Of a stretch of 64,000 bases of DNA, positions 49,950-59,220 are shown piece by piece. Under the pieces are notes generated by a model. That model saw nothing but the letters and a program-made list of their open reading frames with translations, made no database searches and had not been told where the DNA came from. A program made the position numbers and the translations under genes. Each line of letters begins with the position of its first letter. The stretch's first letter is position 1. The stretch is from DASSKA01 sp963839365 (GTDB lineage Bacteria; Actinomycetota; Actinomycetes; Propionibacteriales; Nocardioidaceae), in contig CAWIUT010000003.1 of the NCBI GenBank assembly GCA_963839365.1, positions 372,001 through 436,000 of the forward strand, written 5' to 3'.

Positions 49950-50708
49950 TCAGCCCATGAGCACGCTCAGGCAGGTCACGCAGCCCTCGAGCTTCTCGAA
50001 CTCGCTGACCTCCACGACGCGCACCTGGTAGCCGAGGTCCGTGAGGCTCTCGGCGGTTCGCGGCGCCGAGGCGCTGATCAGCACCTCCCCGGGGCCGAGC
50101 ACCACCACGTGAGCGCCCTCCTCCTCCAGGATGGGCCGTGGAGCGGGGATCACACCCGGCTCGATCAGGTCGGTCAGCGCCAGCATCGTGCCGTCGGGCA
50201 AGGCGGTCACGGCCGACTTGAGGTGGAGCACCTCCTCCAACCGGACGGGGACGACCACGCGGTCGAGTGGTTGGAGGATCGCGCGCAGCTGCCGGATGCC
50301 CTCGGCGTTGGTGCGCCCGCCCCGTCCGACGTACACCGTGCTGCCCACCTGGAGCACGTCCCCGCCTTCCAGGGTGGCCGGACCGGTGAGGTGCACGACA
50401 TCGAGGCCGAGGCGGCGCACGACGTCCTCGGTGGCCTGGGTCTCCGGACGGCGCTGCGACGTGCCCGGCCGGGTGATCACCGCGGTGGTGCCGACCACCA
50501 CCACGGTGTCCTCCACGAACACCGCGTCGGGAAGACCGGGGGCCGGCTCCACCTGCTCGAGCCGGAAGCCGGCGTCCTCCAGGGCCGTGCAGTACGCCGC
50601 GTGTTGTTCCAGGGCACGGTCCACGTCGACCGGGACCCGCTGGATGTGCGTGACGATGCCGTCAGCAAGATCCGCGGTGGGTTGGCGGACCAGGGCGACT
50701 CGGGACAT
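49950..50708 (-). CDS. N(G),N(G)-dimethylarginine dimethylaminohydrolase (DDAH)
   Basis: 252 aa guanidino-group modifying enzyme. It opens VALVRQPTADLADG and carries DAVFVEDTVVV, LEGGDVLQVG, catalytic His162 in LHLKSAVTAL and the C-terminal cysteines EGCVTCLSV, of which Cys246 is the probable nucleophile. It would convert methylated arginine to citrulline and methylamine. Arginine deiminase is excluded by the short length. Monocistronic in appearance, 27 bp downstream of nothing on the same operon except the distant WS/DGAT gene. Confidence 0.88.
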   Translation of the reverse strand: MSRVALVRQPTADLADGIVTHIQRVPVDVDRALEQHAAYCTALEDAGFRLEQVEPAPGLPDAVFVEDTVVVVGTTAVITRPGTSQRRPETQATEDVVRRLGLDVVHLTGPATLEGGDVLQVGSTVYVGRGGRTNAEGIRQLRAILQPLDRVVVPVRLEEVLHLKSAVTALPDGTMLALTDLIEPGVIPAPRPILEEEGAHVVVLGPGEVLISASAPRTAESLTDLGYQVRVVEVSEFEKLEGCVTCLSVLMG

Positions 50709-50790
50709 GGGCAACCTTCCGGCCGGCAGTGCTGGGCTCGAGGGTAGGCGGTGGACCCGCCCGTGCCGCGACACCCTCCGTCCCGGCCGC

Positions 50791-52254
50791 TCAGCCGGGG
50801 TGGGGCATGCCCTCGGGCCGGGGAGCCCGCTTCGCCGTACGGCGGGGGGCTCGACGTCCTCCCTTGGGTGGCACGCGCTGCGCGGGCATCCGGCCTGCGA
50901 CGGCGAGCACCTCGTCGAAACCGTCGCGCAGACAGCCCTCGAACACCTCGACGTCGGGGATGGCGGCAGTGTCGATGTTGATCCCCATCGCGCAGGTGTC
51001 GACATAGCTCATCAACGTGACGTTCACCGCAGCCCCGATGGTCGGACCGAACGGGTACAGCGCACGCACCGGCGCGCCCGCCACGTACACGGGAGTGGGG
51101 ATGCCCGGCACATCGCTGGCGAGGAAGTCCACGTGCCGCAGGATCGCTGAGATGTACCAACGCGGCACCAGGTTGAGCCCGCCCGCGATGAGCTGGGTGT
51201 AGGGCAACGAGCGCTCCCTGCGGACGGCCTCGGTGCGTCGGTGGATCCGGCCGATCCGCTCCCACGGGTCCCACACGCCCACGGGCAGGTCGAACCGCAT
51301 GAGCGTGATGCGGTTGCCGCCCACCGGGTCGTCGGGGACACGGATGCTGACCGGCATGGTGACGTGCAGGTCCCGCACCGACACACCGTGGTGGGTGTGG
51401 TAGCGACGCAGACCCCCGGTGACCCCGGCCAGGAACGCGTCGTTGAGCTTGCCGCCGGCCCGGTGCGCCGACTCGCGAAGCGCCGAGAGCGGGACCTCGT
51501 GCACGACCAGCTCGCGGACCAGGCTGCGCTGCTTCATGATCGGTGAGCCGGTGCGGTTGATCGGTCGCACCGTTCGGTACACCGACGCCGCCATCGCCGC
51601 CGCGTCGCCCGCGGCGCGCACCGGCCGAAGCAACGCGTCCCGAGCCATCCCCGGACCCTTCTGCAGCCCGGCGCGCGCCGCCCCGCCGACCAGGCCGACG
51701 TTGTAGCGAGCGAGGTAACGCGGGCCTGCGAGCGGCCCGGGACGCTCGGGCTCCGGCTCGCCGGGCAGCGGCCCGAGGTCCTGGGGCTCGTCGGTGAGGT
51801 CGAACAGGATCATGCCGATCTGGATGCCGCCGATGCCGTCGGCGAGCGAGTGGTGCACCTTGCACACCAGGGCGGCCGCCCCGTCGGACAGCCCCTCCAC
51901 CAAGGTGACCTCCCACAGCGGCCGCGCGCGGTCGAGCTCCGCCATCTCCGCCCGGCGCGCCATGGCCAGCACGGTGCCGAGGTCTCCCGGCGGCGGCGCC
52001 ATCACCCGGCGGAGGTGGTAGCTAAGGTCGAAGTTCGGGTCGGTCTCCCAGCGCGGCGGTGCCGGGGGCAGGTCGGCCACGATCCGCTGCCGGAACAGGG
52101 GTACGACGCGGGACACCCGCTCGAACCGGTCGGCCACCGAGTCGAAGTCAGGGGCCCGGTCGAGCAGCGCGACGAGGACCACCGTCGAACGCAACGCTGG
52201 GTCCTGCTCCATCGCCCACGCGAAGGTGTCGGTGTTCTGCATGAACTCGGCCAT
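50791..52254 (-). CDS. wax ester synthase/diacylglycerol acyltransferase (WS/DGAT)
   Basis: 487 aa from Met 52254. Catalytic motif HHSLADG lies at residues 134-140 (CKVHHSLADGIGGIQ), and the family C-terminal segments (SDVPGIPTPVYVAGAPV and YVDTCAMGINIDTAA) follow. It esterifies diacylglycerol or fatty alcohol with acyl-CoA to form storage lipid. A basic tail (KGGRRAPRRTAKRAPRP) closes the protein. A GTG 12 bases upstream is an alternative start. This is the second WS/DGAT domain in the window, distinct from the glycosyltransferase fusion at 16.6 kb. Confidence 0.92.
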   Translation of the reverse strand: MAEFMQNTDTFAWAMEQDPALRSTVVLVALLDRAPDFDSVADRFERVSRVVPLFRQRIVADLPPAPPRWETDPNFDLSYHLRRVMAPPPGDLGTVLAMARRAEMAELDRARPLWEVTLVEGLSDGAAALVCKVHHSLADGIGGIQIGMILFDLTDEPQDLGPLPGEPEPERPGPLAGPRYLARYNVGLVGGAARAGLQKGPGMARDALLRPVRAAGDAAAMAASVYRTVRPINRTGSPIMKQRSLVRELVVHEVPLSALRESAHRAGGKLNDAFLAGVTGGLRRYHTHHGVSVRDLHVTMPVSIRVPDDPVGGNRITLMRFDLPVGVWDPWERIGRIHRRTEAVRRERSLPYTQLIAGGLNLVPRWYISAILRHVDFLASDVPGIPTPVYVAGAPVRALYPFGPTIGAAVNVTLMSYVDTCAMGINIDTAAIPDVEVFEGCLRDGFDEVLAVAGRMPAQRVPPKGGRRAPRRTAKRAPRPEGMPHPG

Positions 52255-52371
52255 CTCGCCCCTCACCTCGTTCCTGCTGCGACGGTAGGGCGCAGCGCAG
52301 CCTCACGCAGGAGGAGAAGGTCCCCAGGTTCCAGGGGGCCACCGGCACCGCGGGCGCCGGCCGAGGGTTCC

Positions 52372-52707
52372 TCACATCGGCTTCAGGGGGTCGTGCCCGA
52401 GGTCCATCAACCGGTGTCGCCACGCAGCATCTCCCGAGGTCGGCTCGGGCTCGTCGCCGCGCTCGGTGCGCACCCGGTCCACGACCCCGGCCATGACCTC
52501 CGCGTCATCGTCAGTCAGGTCCGCACGCCGCTTGCTGAGGATTGCGAGCACCTGCCTCCCGACGGCCGGCCCCGCCTGGTCCGGGAGCTGTTCGGTGTCG
52601 ATGCCGGCCTCGGACTCCCGCAACCACTCCGCGAGCTCGCGCGACGTCATGTTCACCACTTCATGGAACTGCTGCCACAAGTCGTCGTCGACTCTGCTCT
52701 CGGCCAC
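52372..52707 (-). CDS. DUF3140 family protein
   Basis: 111 aa from GTG 52707. The sequence DDLWQQFHEVVNMTSRELAEWL and the end AWRHRLMDLGHDPLKP match small actinobacterial DUF3140 proteins of unknown function, predicted to bind nucleic acid or act as plasmid/chromosome-associated helical proteins; this is not proven. It lies alone, 107 bp from the M20 peptidase stop and 117 bp from the WS/DGAT start; both gaps show nothing distinct. Confidence 0.78.
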   Translation of the reverse strand: MAESRVDDDLWQQFHEVVNMTSRELAEWLRESEAGIDTEQLPDQAGPAVGRQVLAILSKRRADLTDDDAEVMAGVVDRVRTERGDEPEPTSGDAAWRHRLMDLGHDPLKPM

Positions 52708-52814
52708 CCGGTGCTCCTTCCAACGATCGGGGGGATTGGGTCCGCCGACGCCGTGCCCGAAAGCCATCAGCCGAAACTGGGCCGTCCACGCCGCCCCGGC
52801 CCCCGCTCCCCGGG

Positions 52815-54140
52815 TCAGACCCGGCTCAGGAAAGTCTCCAGGATGTCGACCCCGGACTCCAGAGCGACGACCGGGACGCGCTCGTCCACCCCGTGCATGC
52901 CGGCTGGTTGCCGTCCGTCGGGGTCGGCGCCCAGCGGAGAGAACCCATAGCACGCGATGCCGAGCCGGGAGAAGGCCTTGGCGTCGGTTCCGCCTCCCAT
53001 GCAGAACGGCACCACGACGGCCTCGGGATCACAAGAGCGGATGGCGTCGGCCATGGCGGCGTACCAGTGCGAGTCGACCGGGGCGGCGACGCCTCGGTGG
53101 TCAGAGATGAACCCGCGCTCGACCTTGCTGCCCAGCAGACCGTCCAGGGCAGCCAGCAGCGCGTCCTCGGTGCCCGGCACGCTGCGCACGTCCAGGTCGG
53201 CCTCGGCGGCCCCGGGAAGCACGTTCACCTTGTAGCCGGCGCGAAGCGCGGTCGCGTTGACCGAGCAGCGCGACGCCGGGCGCACGAAGGCCCCGAGCTC
53301 GTCCCCGATCGCTGCGAGAGCCAACTCCGCACCCTCTTCGGTGGACAGGTCCGCGGGGATGCCCAGCGCGCTGGTGGTCGCTTCGAGGAAGGCACGTGTC
53401 GCGGGGGTCAGGGTGACCGGCCAGCGGTGGTCCGCGATGCGGCGTACCGCGTCGACCAGGTGCAGGATCGCGCTGTCGGAGGTGGGCCTCGACCCGTGCC
53501 CCGAGGTTCCGGTGGCGCGCAAGGTCATGTGCAGCGTGCCCCGCTCCCCCGTTGCTACCGGGTAGATCCGGTACCGCGAACCAGCGGTGTCCGACACCTG
53601 AACGGGAGAACCGCCGCTCTCGCCGATGGCCGCGTCGACCCCGGCGAACCAGTCCGCGTGGTGGTCGACCAGCCACTCGGCGCCGAGCTCGCCGTCGACC
53701 TCCTCGTCGGCCACGAAGGCGAACACCACGTCTCGCCGCGGCCGGGCACCGGTCACGCGCCAGCGGAGCAGGGTGCTCAGCGTGGTGGCCACCGCGTCCT
53801 TCATGTCGGTGGCCCCACGTCCCCAGACGTAGCCGTCGTGGACGAGGCCGGCGAACGGGTCCACCGACCACTGATCGGGCTCGGCGGGCACCACGTCGAG
53901 GTGTCCGTGCACGAGCAGCGCCGGCAGGTCCGGCTCAGTGCCAGCCACCCTCAGCAGCACGTTCGCGCGTGCCGGTGCGGACTCCAGCAGCGCGGGGTCG
54001 TAGCCGGCGCTTCGCAGCAGGTCGACGATGTAGTCGGCCACCGCGCGCTCCCCATTGCTCCTCGACGAGCCGTAGTTGCTGGAGTCGAGGGACACCAACC
54101 GCGAGCAGATGTCGACGACAGAAGGGTGCGCGGTGCTCAC
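52815..54140 (-). CDS. M20-family metallopeptidase
   Basis: 441 aa. Zinc ligands are visible in VHGHLDVVP, GRGATDMKD, ADEEVDGELG (general base and ligand Glu), a central Asp/Glu and the C-terminal HGVDERV. The dimerisation domain is inserted after GTSGHGSRPTSD. M20 enzymes cleave dipeptides or deacylate amino acids. It starts 4 bases inside the S66 gene and belongs to the peptide-uptake operon, so it probably completes hydrolysis of imported peptides. Confidence 0.88.
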   Translation of the reverse strand: MSTAHPSVVDICSRLVSLDSSNYGSSRSNGERAVADYIVDLLRSAGYDPALLESAPARANVLLRVAGTEPDLPALLVHGHLDVVPAEPDQWSVDPFAGLVHDGYVWGRGATDMKDAVATTLSTLLRWRVTGARPRRDVVFAFVADEEVDGELGAEWLVDHHADWFAGVDAAIGESGGSPVQVSDTAGSRYRIYPVATGERGTLHMTLRATGTSGHGSRPTSDSAILHLVDAVRRIADHRWPVTLTPATRAFLEATTSALGIPADLSTEEGAELALAAIGDELGAFVRPASRCSVNATALRAGYKVNVLPGAAEADLDVRSVPGTEDALLAALDGLLGSKVERGFISDHRGVAAPVDSHWYAAMADAIRSCDPEAVVVPFCMGGGTDAKAFSRLGIACYGFSPLGADPDGRQPAGMHGVDERVPVVALESGVDILETFLSRV

Positions 54141-55120
54141 CGAGCCTGCTCCCCGGCGGGCACGAGCGGCGGGTCGAGCAGTTCCAGGGTCCGGGCGGTG
54201 GCGTCCAGCCGGGCTCGGACACCGATCGGGAAGGTCTGCACGTGCCCACCGTGGCCGATGTTGGCCCAGGCGATCATCGGCACCCCCAGCGACCCGAGCC
54301 GCTCCTCCAGGATCGGGTGGACCGCCTCCACGGCGCCGCAGTCGTGGTAAGTGCCACAGATCACCGCTGCCACCCCGTCGAGGAATCCGGTGCGGCGCAG
54401 GTGGGTGAGCATGGTGTCGATCCGGGCATCACTCTCCAGCTCGTCCTCGAGCAGCAGGATGCCGTTGCGGGCCGGGAACGAGGTGGCCGTGCCGAGCGAG
54501 CCGGCGAGCAGGGACAGATTTCCGCCGACGGTGACCCCCTCGGCGACGCCGCCCACCACGGTCGCCGCCTCCTCGTACCGCAAGGACCGCACCTGCTCCG
54601 GGAACATCAGGCAGCGCAGCAGCGACGAGAACGAGTAGGACTCGGCGAACTCCTGCTCGGCGACCATCGCGCCCATCAGCGACGCCCAGCCGAGCCGGGC
54701 GGCCAACGCCTCCAAGACCGCCGTCACGTCGGAGTAGCCGACCACCACCTTCGGCGTCACACTCTCCAGGCCGGCCCAGTCCAGCACCTCGAGAGCCCGC
54801 TGCGAGCCGTAGCCGCCGCCGGCGAGGAGGATCCCCGCGATCCTGTCGTCGAGCAGTGCGGCACGCAGGTCACCGGCCCGTTGCCGGTCGGTGCCGGCCA
54901 GGAAGTGCCGCACCGAACCGTCGGCGCGTGCTGATGGGTAGACGACGGGCTCGAGGCCGACGAAGCGCAGCGCATCGAGGCCGACCTCGAGCCGCTGCTG
55001 GTTGCAGGGGCTGCTACAGGTCAGTACCGCAACGCGATCGCCGGCACGCAGTGCTCGGGGTCGTCGTAGCGAAATGGTTCCGGACCCCGGCTCGGCGAGC
55101 CGGGCACTACCCTCGGCCAC
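54137..55120 (-). CDS. S66 family LD-carboxypeptidase (LdcA/MccF-like)
   Basis: 327 aa. The catalytic triad is Ser130 (VGYSDVT), a Glu in LLLEDELE (225 or 227) and His290 (ANIGHGGHVQTFPIG). LdcA releases D-Ala from murein tetrapeptides during wall recycling; MccF-type members cleave microcin C-like conjugates. Its location in an operon with a peptide importer, a DAP-decarboxylase-like enzyme and an RpiR regulator favours muropeptide processing, as inference. It overlaps oppF by 14 bases. Confidence 0.88.
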   Translation of the reverse strand: MAEGSARLAEPGSGTISLRRPRALRAGDRVAVLTCSSPCNQQRLEVGLDALRFVGLEPVVYPSARADGSVRHFLAGTDRQRAGDLRAALLDDRIAGILLAGGGYGSQRALEVLDWAGLESVTPKVVVGYSDVTAVLEALAARLGWASLMGAMVAEQEFAESYSFSSLLRCLMFPEQVRSLRYEEAATVVGGVAEGVTVGGNLSLLAGSLGTATSFPARNGILLLEDELESDARIDTMLTHLRRTGFLDGVAAVICGTYHDCGAVEAVHPILEERLGSLGVPMIAWANIGHGGHVQTFPIGVRARLDATARTLELLDPPLVPAGEQAR

Positions 55121-56183
55121 CGTCGGCCTCCGGGTCTCCAGCGGCAGGAATCTCGAGGTCCACCAGGTGACAGGCGACCAGGCTCCGGTCCGGGGCCCCG
55201 GCCGGGAGCACTGGCACCTCGGTCAGGCAGCGCTGCGCGCGCTCGTCGCCGGGCGGTAGAGCAGCACGCCGCGGGCAGCGCGGGTGGAACCGGCAGCCTC
55301 GGGGGATGACGGTCGGGTCCGGCGGTTCCCCGGACAGGGTGCGCGCCGGCCGGCCGCGCCTTGCGTCCGGAAGGGCGCCGATCAGCGCCTGCGTATAGGG
55401 GTGCTTCGGCTCGAGCAGTACGTCGGACACCGATCCCACCTCGACGATGCGGCCGAGATACATGACCGCGACCCGGTCGGCGACGTTCCACGCCAGACCG
55501 AGGTCGTGGCTGACCACCAGTGCGGACAGCGACAGCTCGTCGCGTAGGTCGAGGAGGAGCTTGAGGATCTCACCGCGCACCGAGGCGTCGAGAGACGAGA
55601 CCGGCTCATCGGCGACGATCACCGACGGCCCGAGCGCCAGGGCGCCCGCGATCACCACCCGCTGCTGCTGCCCGCCCGAGAGCTGGTGCGGGAAGCGTTC
55701 GAAGAACCGCTCCGGGGGACGCAGCCCCGCCCGGGCCAGCGCGTCGGTGACCCGGCCGGTCAGGTCGTGGCGGATCCCGTGCAGCCGGGGCCCCTCGGCC
55801 ACGGCGTCGAACACGTTCTGGCGGGGGTTGAGCGCCGCCGCCGGGTCCTGCAGCACGAACTGGACATGTCGGCGGTACTCCCGCAGCGCCGACATCGAGT
55901 ACCTCAGCGCCTTGTCCTCGTGGCGGACCTCGCCCGAAGTCGGCCGCACCAGGCCGATCAAGGCCCGGGCCAGAGTGCTCTTGCCGCAACCGGACTCCCC
56001 GACCAGCGCGACGATCTCGCCGTGCCCGACGGCCAGGTTGACCCCGTCGACGGCCCGGGCAGGACCTCGCCGGGCGCGCGGTGGGAAGACCACCGACAGG
56101 TCGCGTGCTTCCAGGACCGGAGGCGCGCCCTTCCCTCCGGACTCCTCGAACCGACCGACCCCGGACACCACGTCTGCCGTCAC
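55107..56183 (-). CDS. peptide ABC transporter ATPase (OppF/DppF type)
   Basis: 358 aa from GTG 56183. Walker A is GESGCGKST (62-70), the signature LSGGQQQRV and Walker B VIVADEP follow, and the oligopeptide C-terminal extension has HPRCPRR with Cys residues typical of the Opp/Dpp Fe-S-like tail. GAGGAGAGG precedes the GTG; the stop overlaps the S66 start. It forms the ATPase heterodimer with OppD. Confidence 0.92.
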   Translation of the reverse strand: MTADVVSGVGRFEESGGKGAPPVLEARDLSVVFPPRARRGPARAVDGVNLAVGHGEIVALVGESGCGKSTLARALIGLVRPTSGEVRHEDKALRYSMSALREYRRHVQFVLQDPAAALNPRQNVFDAVAEGPRLHGIRHDLTGRVTDALARAGLRPPERFFERFPHQLSGGQQQRVVIAGALALGPSVIVADEPVSSLDASVRGEILKLLLDLRDELSLSALVVSHDLGLAWNVADRVAVMYLGRIVEVGSVSDVLLEPKHPYTQALIGALPDARRGRPARTLSGEPPDPTVIPRGCRFHPRCPRRAALPPGDERAQRCLTEVPVLPAGAPDRSLVACHLVDLEIPAAGDPEADGGRG

Positions 56184-57232
56184 GATCCTCTCCTCGCCGA
56201 CGTGGACACCTCTTCCGCGGCCGGCGGCCGGTCGGGGAGCACCCTCAGGCACGAGGACTCGCGTCCCGGTCCGGCCGGCCAGAGCTCGACGTCCCGCTCG
56301 GTGCACTCGTCCATCACCACCGGGCACCGGGGCGCGAACGGGCATCCGGGCGGAAGGGTCCTCAGGTCGGGCGGGTCCCCGGCCAGCCCGGCAGGGGCGA
56401 GACGGGAAGCCGGGTCGCCGAGACGGGGGAAGGCCTGGGAGAGCGCGCTGGTGTAGGGGTGCCGGGGGTCGTCAATGAGCTGCCGGGCCGGGCCGATCTC
56501 GACGATCTGGCCGGCATACATCACTGCCAGCCGTTCGCAGGTCTCGCCCAGCACCGCCAGGTCGTGGCTGATCATCACCAGGGAGATCGAGAAGTCGCGC
56601 ACCAGGTCCGCGAGCAGGGACAGGATCTGCGCTTGCACGATGACGTCCAGGGCGGTGGTCGGCTCGTCGGCGATGATCAGGTCCGGCCGGCACGCCAGCG
56701 CCATGGCGATCATCACGCGCTGCCGCTGTCCCCCGGACAGCTCATGGGGGTAGCTGTCCTCTCGGCGGGACGGTACGCCCACGCTGTCGAGCAGCTCCCG
56801 GGCCCGCTTGCGCGCGGCGCGCTCACCGACTCTGTCGTGCAGCAGGATCGGCTCACGAATCTGCTCACCGACGGTTTGCACGGGGTTCAGGGCGCTCATC
56901 GCGCCCTGGAAGACGACCGATGCCTCCCCCCAGCGCACGGCACGCATCCGCTGCCAGTCGGCCTCGAAGAGGTCCTCGCCGCGGAACAGGACTTCGCCGC
57001 TGGTCACCGCGTTACGCGGTAGCAGGCGCAGCAGGCTCAGGGCCACCGTGGTCTTCCCCGATCCGGATTCCCCGGCCATGCCGAGCATCTGGCCCGCGGC
57101 CAGGTCGAAGCTCACGCTGCGCACGGCGTGCACGTCGTCCTTGCCGGTCCGGTAGGTCACGCTGAGGTTGCGCACCTCGAGCAGGGGCGCCTTCGCGGCC
57201 CCGGTCCCGGTCGGTTCGCTCATGCCGATCAT
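56180..57232 (-). CDS. peptide ABC transporter ATPase (OppD/DppD type)
   Basis: 350 aa. Walker A GESGSGKTT (54-62), signature LSGGQRQRVMIAMAL, Walker B LIIADEPTTALD and a C-terminal CPFAPRCP motif mark an oligopeptide importer ATPase. ATG 57232 overlaps the dppC stop by 4 bases (an in-frame ATG at 57223 is an alternative). It ends in a 4-base overlap with the oppF GTG. Confidence 0.92.
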   Translation of the reverse strand: MIGMSEPTGTGAAKAPLLEVRNLSVTYRTGKDDVHAVRSVSFDLAAGQMLGMAGESGSGKTTVALSLLRLLPRNAVTSGEVLFRGEDLFEADWQRMRAVRWGEASVVFQGAMSALNPVQTVGEQIREPILLHDRVGERAARKRARELLDSVGVPSRREDSYPHELSGGQRQRVMIAMALACRPDLIIADEPTTALDVIVQAQILSLLADLVRDFSISLVMISHDLAVLGETCERLAVMYAGQIVEIGPARQLIDDPRHPYTSALSQAFPRLGDPASRLAPAGLAGDPPDLRTLPPGCPFAPRCPVVMDECTERDVELWPAGPGRESSCLRVLPDRPPAAEEVSTSARRGS

Positions 57233-58134
57233 GCCGAGGTTCCCATCTTCGGGTTGAGGACCTGCTCCACCGCGCGGCCGACCAGCGTGAACCCGAGCAC
57301 GACGACGAGGATCGCCACCCCCGGAGGAAGCAGGTACCACCAGGCGCCGCTGGTCACGGCTCCCTGGCCGAACGCCTGGTTGAGCATCGCGCCCCACGAC
57401 ACGTCGGTGGGGTCGCCCAGGCCGAGGAAGGTGAGCGTGGTCTCGGACAGGATCGCGCTCGCCACGGTCAGCGTGCTCGAGACCAGGATCAGGGGAGCAA
57501 CGTTGGGCAACACGTGCCTGGTCATGATCTGCACGTCACTGGCACCGAGTGCCTTGGCCCGTTCGATGAACGGGCGGGCCTCCACGGCCAGCGTCTGCGC
57601 GCGCACCAACCGCGCTGTCTGGGTCCAGGAGGTGACCGCGATCGCGATCGTGATCGACGCTGCCCCCTGACCGAGCACCGCGGCCAGGGAGATGGCGAGC
57701 GGCAGGCTCGGCAGCGCGATGAACCAGTCGGTGACGTGCATCAGCGCTCGGCCGAGGAAGCCCTCGGAATGCCCTGCCAGCAGGCCGATGGCACTGCCGA
57801 CGACCATGGTGAGCGCGGTGGCCAGCACACCGATCGCCAGGGACGGCCGAGCCCCCCAGATCACCAGCAGGAGCACGGAGCGGCCGGGCTGGTCGGTGCC
57901 CAGCGGGTAGTGCGCGCTGGGTGGCGCGAGCAGCGGGCCGTGCGCGTGGATCACGCTCAGGTCGCTGGGGTGGATGAACAACGGCGCCGTCAGTGCCAGC
58001 GCCGCAAAGCTGACCAGGATCAGGAGCCCCGCCACCCCGGTGGGCAGGGCCAGGTAGGCCCGGCTGAACCTCAGGAACGGCGCGAACCGGGAGGGCGAAC
58101 TGGGGGCGGTGGCCCCGGCGGTGGCGACGGTCAC
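57229..58134 (-). CDS. peptide ABC transporter permease (DppC/OppC type)
   Basis: 301 aa from GTG 58134. It has an N-terminal helix (LPTGVAGLLILVSFAALAL), the periplasmic-facing HYPLGTDQPGRSVLLLV motif of OppC proteins, and the EAA loop (VRAQTLAVEARPFIERAKAL, GASDVQIMTRHVLPN) that contacts the ATPases. GTGA overlap with dppB. Confidence 0.9.
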   Translation of the reverse strand: MTVATAGATAPSSPSRFAPFLRFSRAYLALPTGVAGLLILVSFAALALTAPLFIHPSDLSVIHAHGPLLAPPSAHYPLGTDQPGRSVLLLVIWGARPSLAIGVLATALTMVVGSAIGLLAGHSEGFLGRALMHVTDWFIALPSLPLAISLAAVLGQGAASITIAIAVTSWTQTARLVRAQTLAVEARPFIERAKALGASDVQIMTRHVLPNVAPLILVSSTLTVASAILSETTLTFLGLGDPTDVSWGAMLNQAFGQGAVTSGAWWYLLPPGVAILVVVLGFTLVGRAVEQVLNPKMGTSA

Positions 58135-59213
58135 TGTCGCCTCACCCTCGGGTCGAGGAAGCGGTAGAGCAGGTCCGCGAGCAGGTTGAACACGATCACG
58201 GCGGCGCTGAACACGATGAACGTCCCCTCGAGGAGGGGCAGGTCGGGGATCTTCAGGGCGGTGTAGGTGAGGTAGCCCAGCCCCGGCCAGGAGTAGACGG
58301 TCTCCACGGTGATGGCCCCGCCGACCATCATTCCCAGCTGCAGGAAGATCACGGTCACCGACGGCAGCAGGGCGTTCGGCACCGCGTGCTTGCGCCGCAC
58401 GTCGTCGTCGCGCAGCCCCTTGGCGCGTGCGGTGAGCAGGTACGGGCTGCCCAGCTCGTCGATGATCGACGAACGCATGATCGTCACGTACTGCGCGAAG
58501 ATCACCGCGACCAGGGTCAGGCAGGGCAGCACCAGGTGCCAGGCGACGTCGGCGATGTGGCCGAGCGTGAACCCGCCCGGAGACCCCGGGGTGGACATGC
58601 CCCCGGCCGGGAAGAGCGCGGGGACCGGCCCCACTCCGCCGCTCGCGAAGAGCACCAGCAGGATCAGCCCGAGCCAGAACGTCGGCACCGACCACAAGGT
58701 GAGCGACGTGCTCGAGGCGAGCTTGTCGAGCAGGCTGCCGTGACGCCAGCCGCTGCGGATGCCGAGCCAGAGCCCCAGGACCACGGAGATCAGCGTCGCA
58801 GAGCCCATCAACAGCAGGGTCGGGCCGAGCCGGCTCAGGATCAGCGAGGACACCGAGTCCTGGTACTCCCACGAGTAGCCGAGCTGCCCGTGCAGGGTGT
58901 TCCAGACGAAGTCCAAGAAGTGCTTCCACCACGGCTCGTCGAGGCCGAAGGACTTCCGCAGGAACGCCTGCTGGGCGGCGCTGGTCGGCCGGCCGCGCGT
59001 GATCGCCGCCACCGGGTTGGACGGCATCAGGGAGAAGATGACGAACCCGATCACGAGCAGCATCCAGAAGCTGACGACGGAGGCCCCCACCTTGCGGACC
59101 AGGTAGCGGAGGAAGTCTGCTCGCCCTGCTCCCGCGTCGTCCCCGGAGGGGCGCTCGGGAGCACGACGGCTCGGGTCGACCGCTGCCGTGACCGGGTCGA
59201 TCTGCTGTGTCAC
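58131..59213 (-). CDS. peptide ABC transporter permease (DppB/OppB type)
   Basis: 360 aa. The hydrophilic N-terminus (~1-35) is longer than usual; then the first helix (ASVVSFWMLLVIGFVIFSLM) and the OppB segment TSAAQQAFLRKSFGLDEPWW. The EAA loop reads SSIIDELGSPYLLTARAKGL with DDDVRRKHAVPNALLPSV. It starts 7 bp after the binding-protein gene. Confidence 0.9.
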   Translation of the reverse strand: MTQQIDPVTAAVDPSRRAPERPSGDDAGAGRADFLRYLVRKVGASVVSFWMLLVIGFVIFSLMPSNPVAAITRGRPTSAAQQAFLRKSFGLDEPWWKHFLDFVWNTLHGQLGYSWEYQDSVSSLILSRLGPTLLLMGSATLISVVLGLWLGIRSGWRHGSLLDKLASSTSLTLWSVPTFWLGLILLVLFASGGVGPVPALFPAGGMSTPGSPGGFTLGHIADVAWHLVLPCLTLVAVIFAQYVTIMRSSIIDELGSPYLLTARAKGLRDDDVRRKHAVPNALLPSVTVIFLQLGMMVGGAITVETVYSWPGLGYLTYTALKIPDLPLLEGTFIVFSAAVIVFNLLADLLYRFLDPRVRRQ

Positions 59214-59220
59214 GACAGCG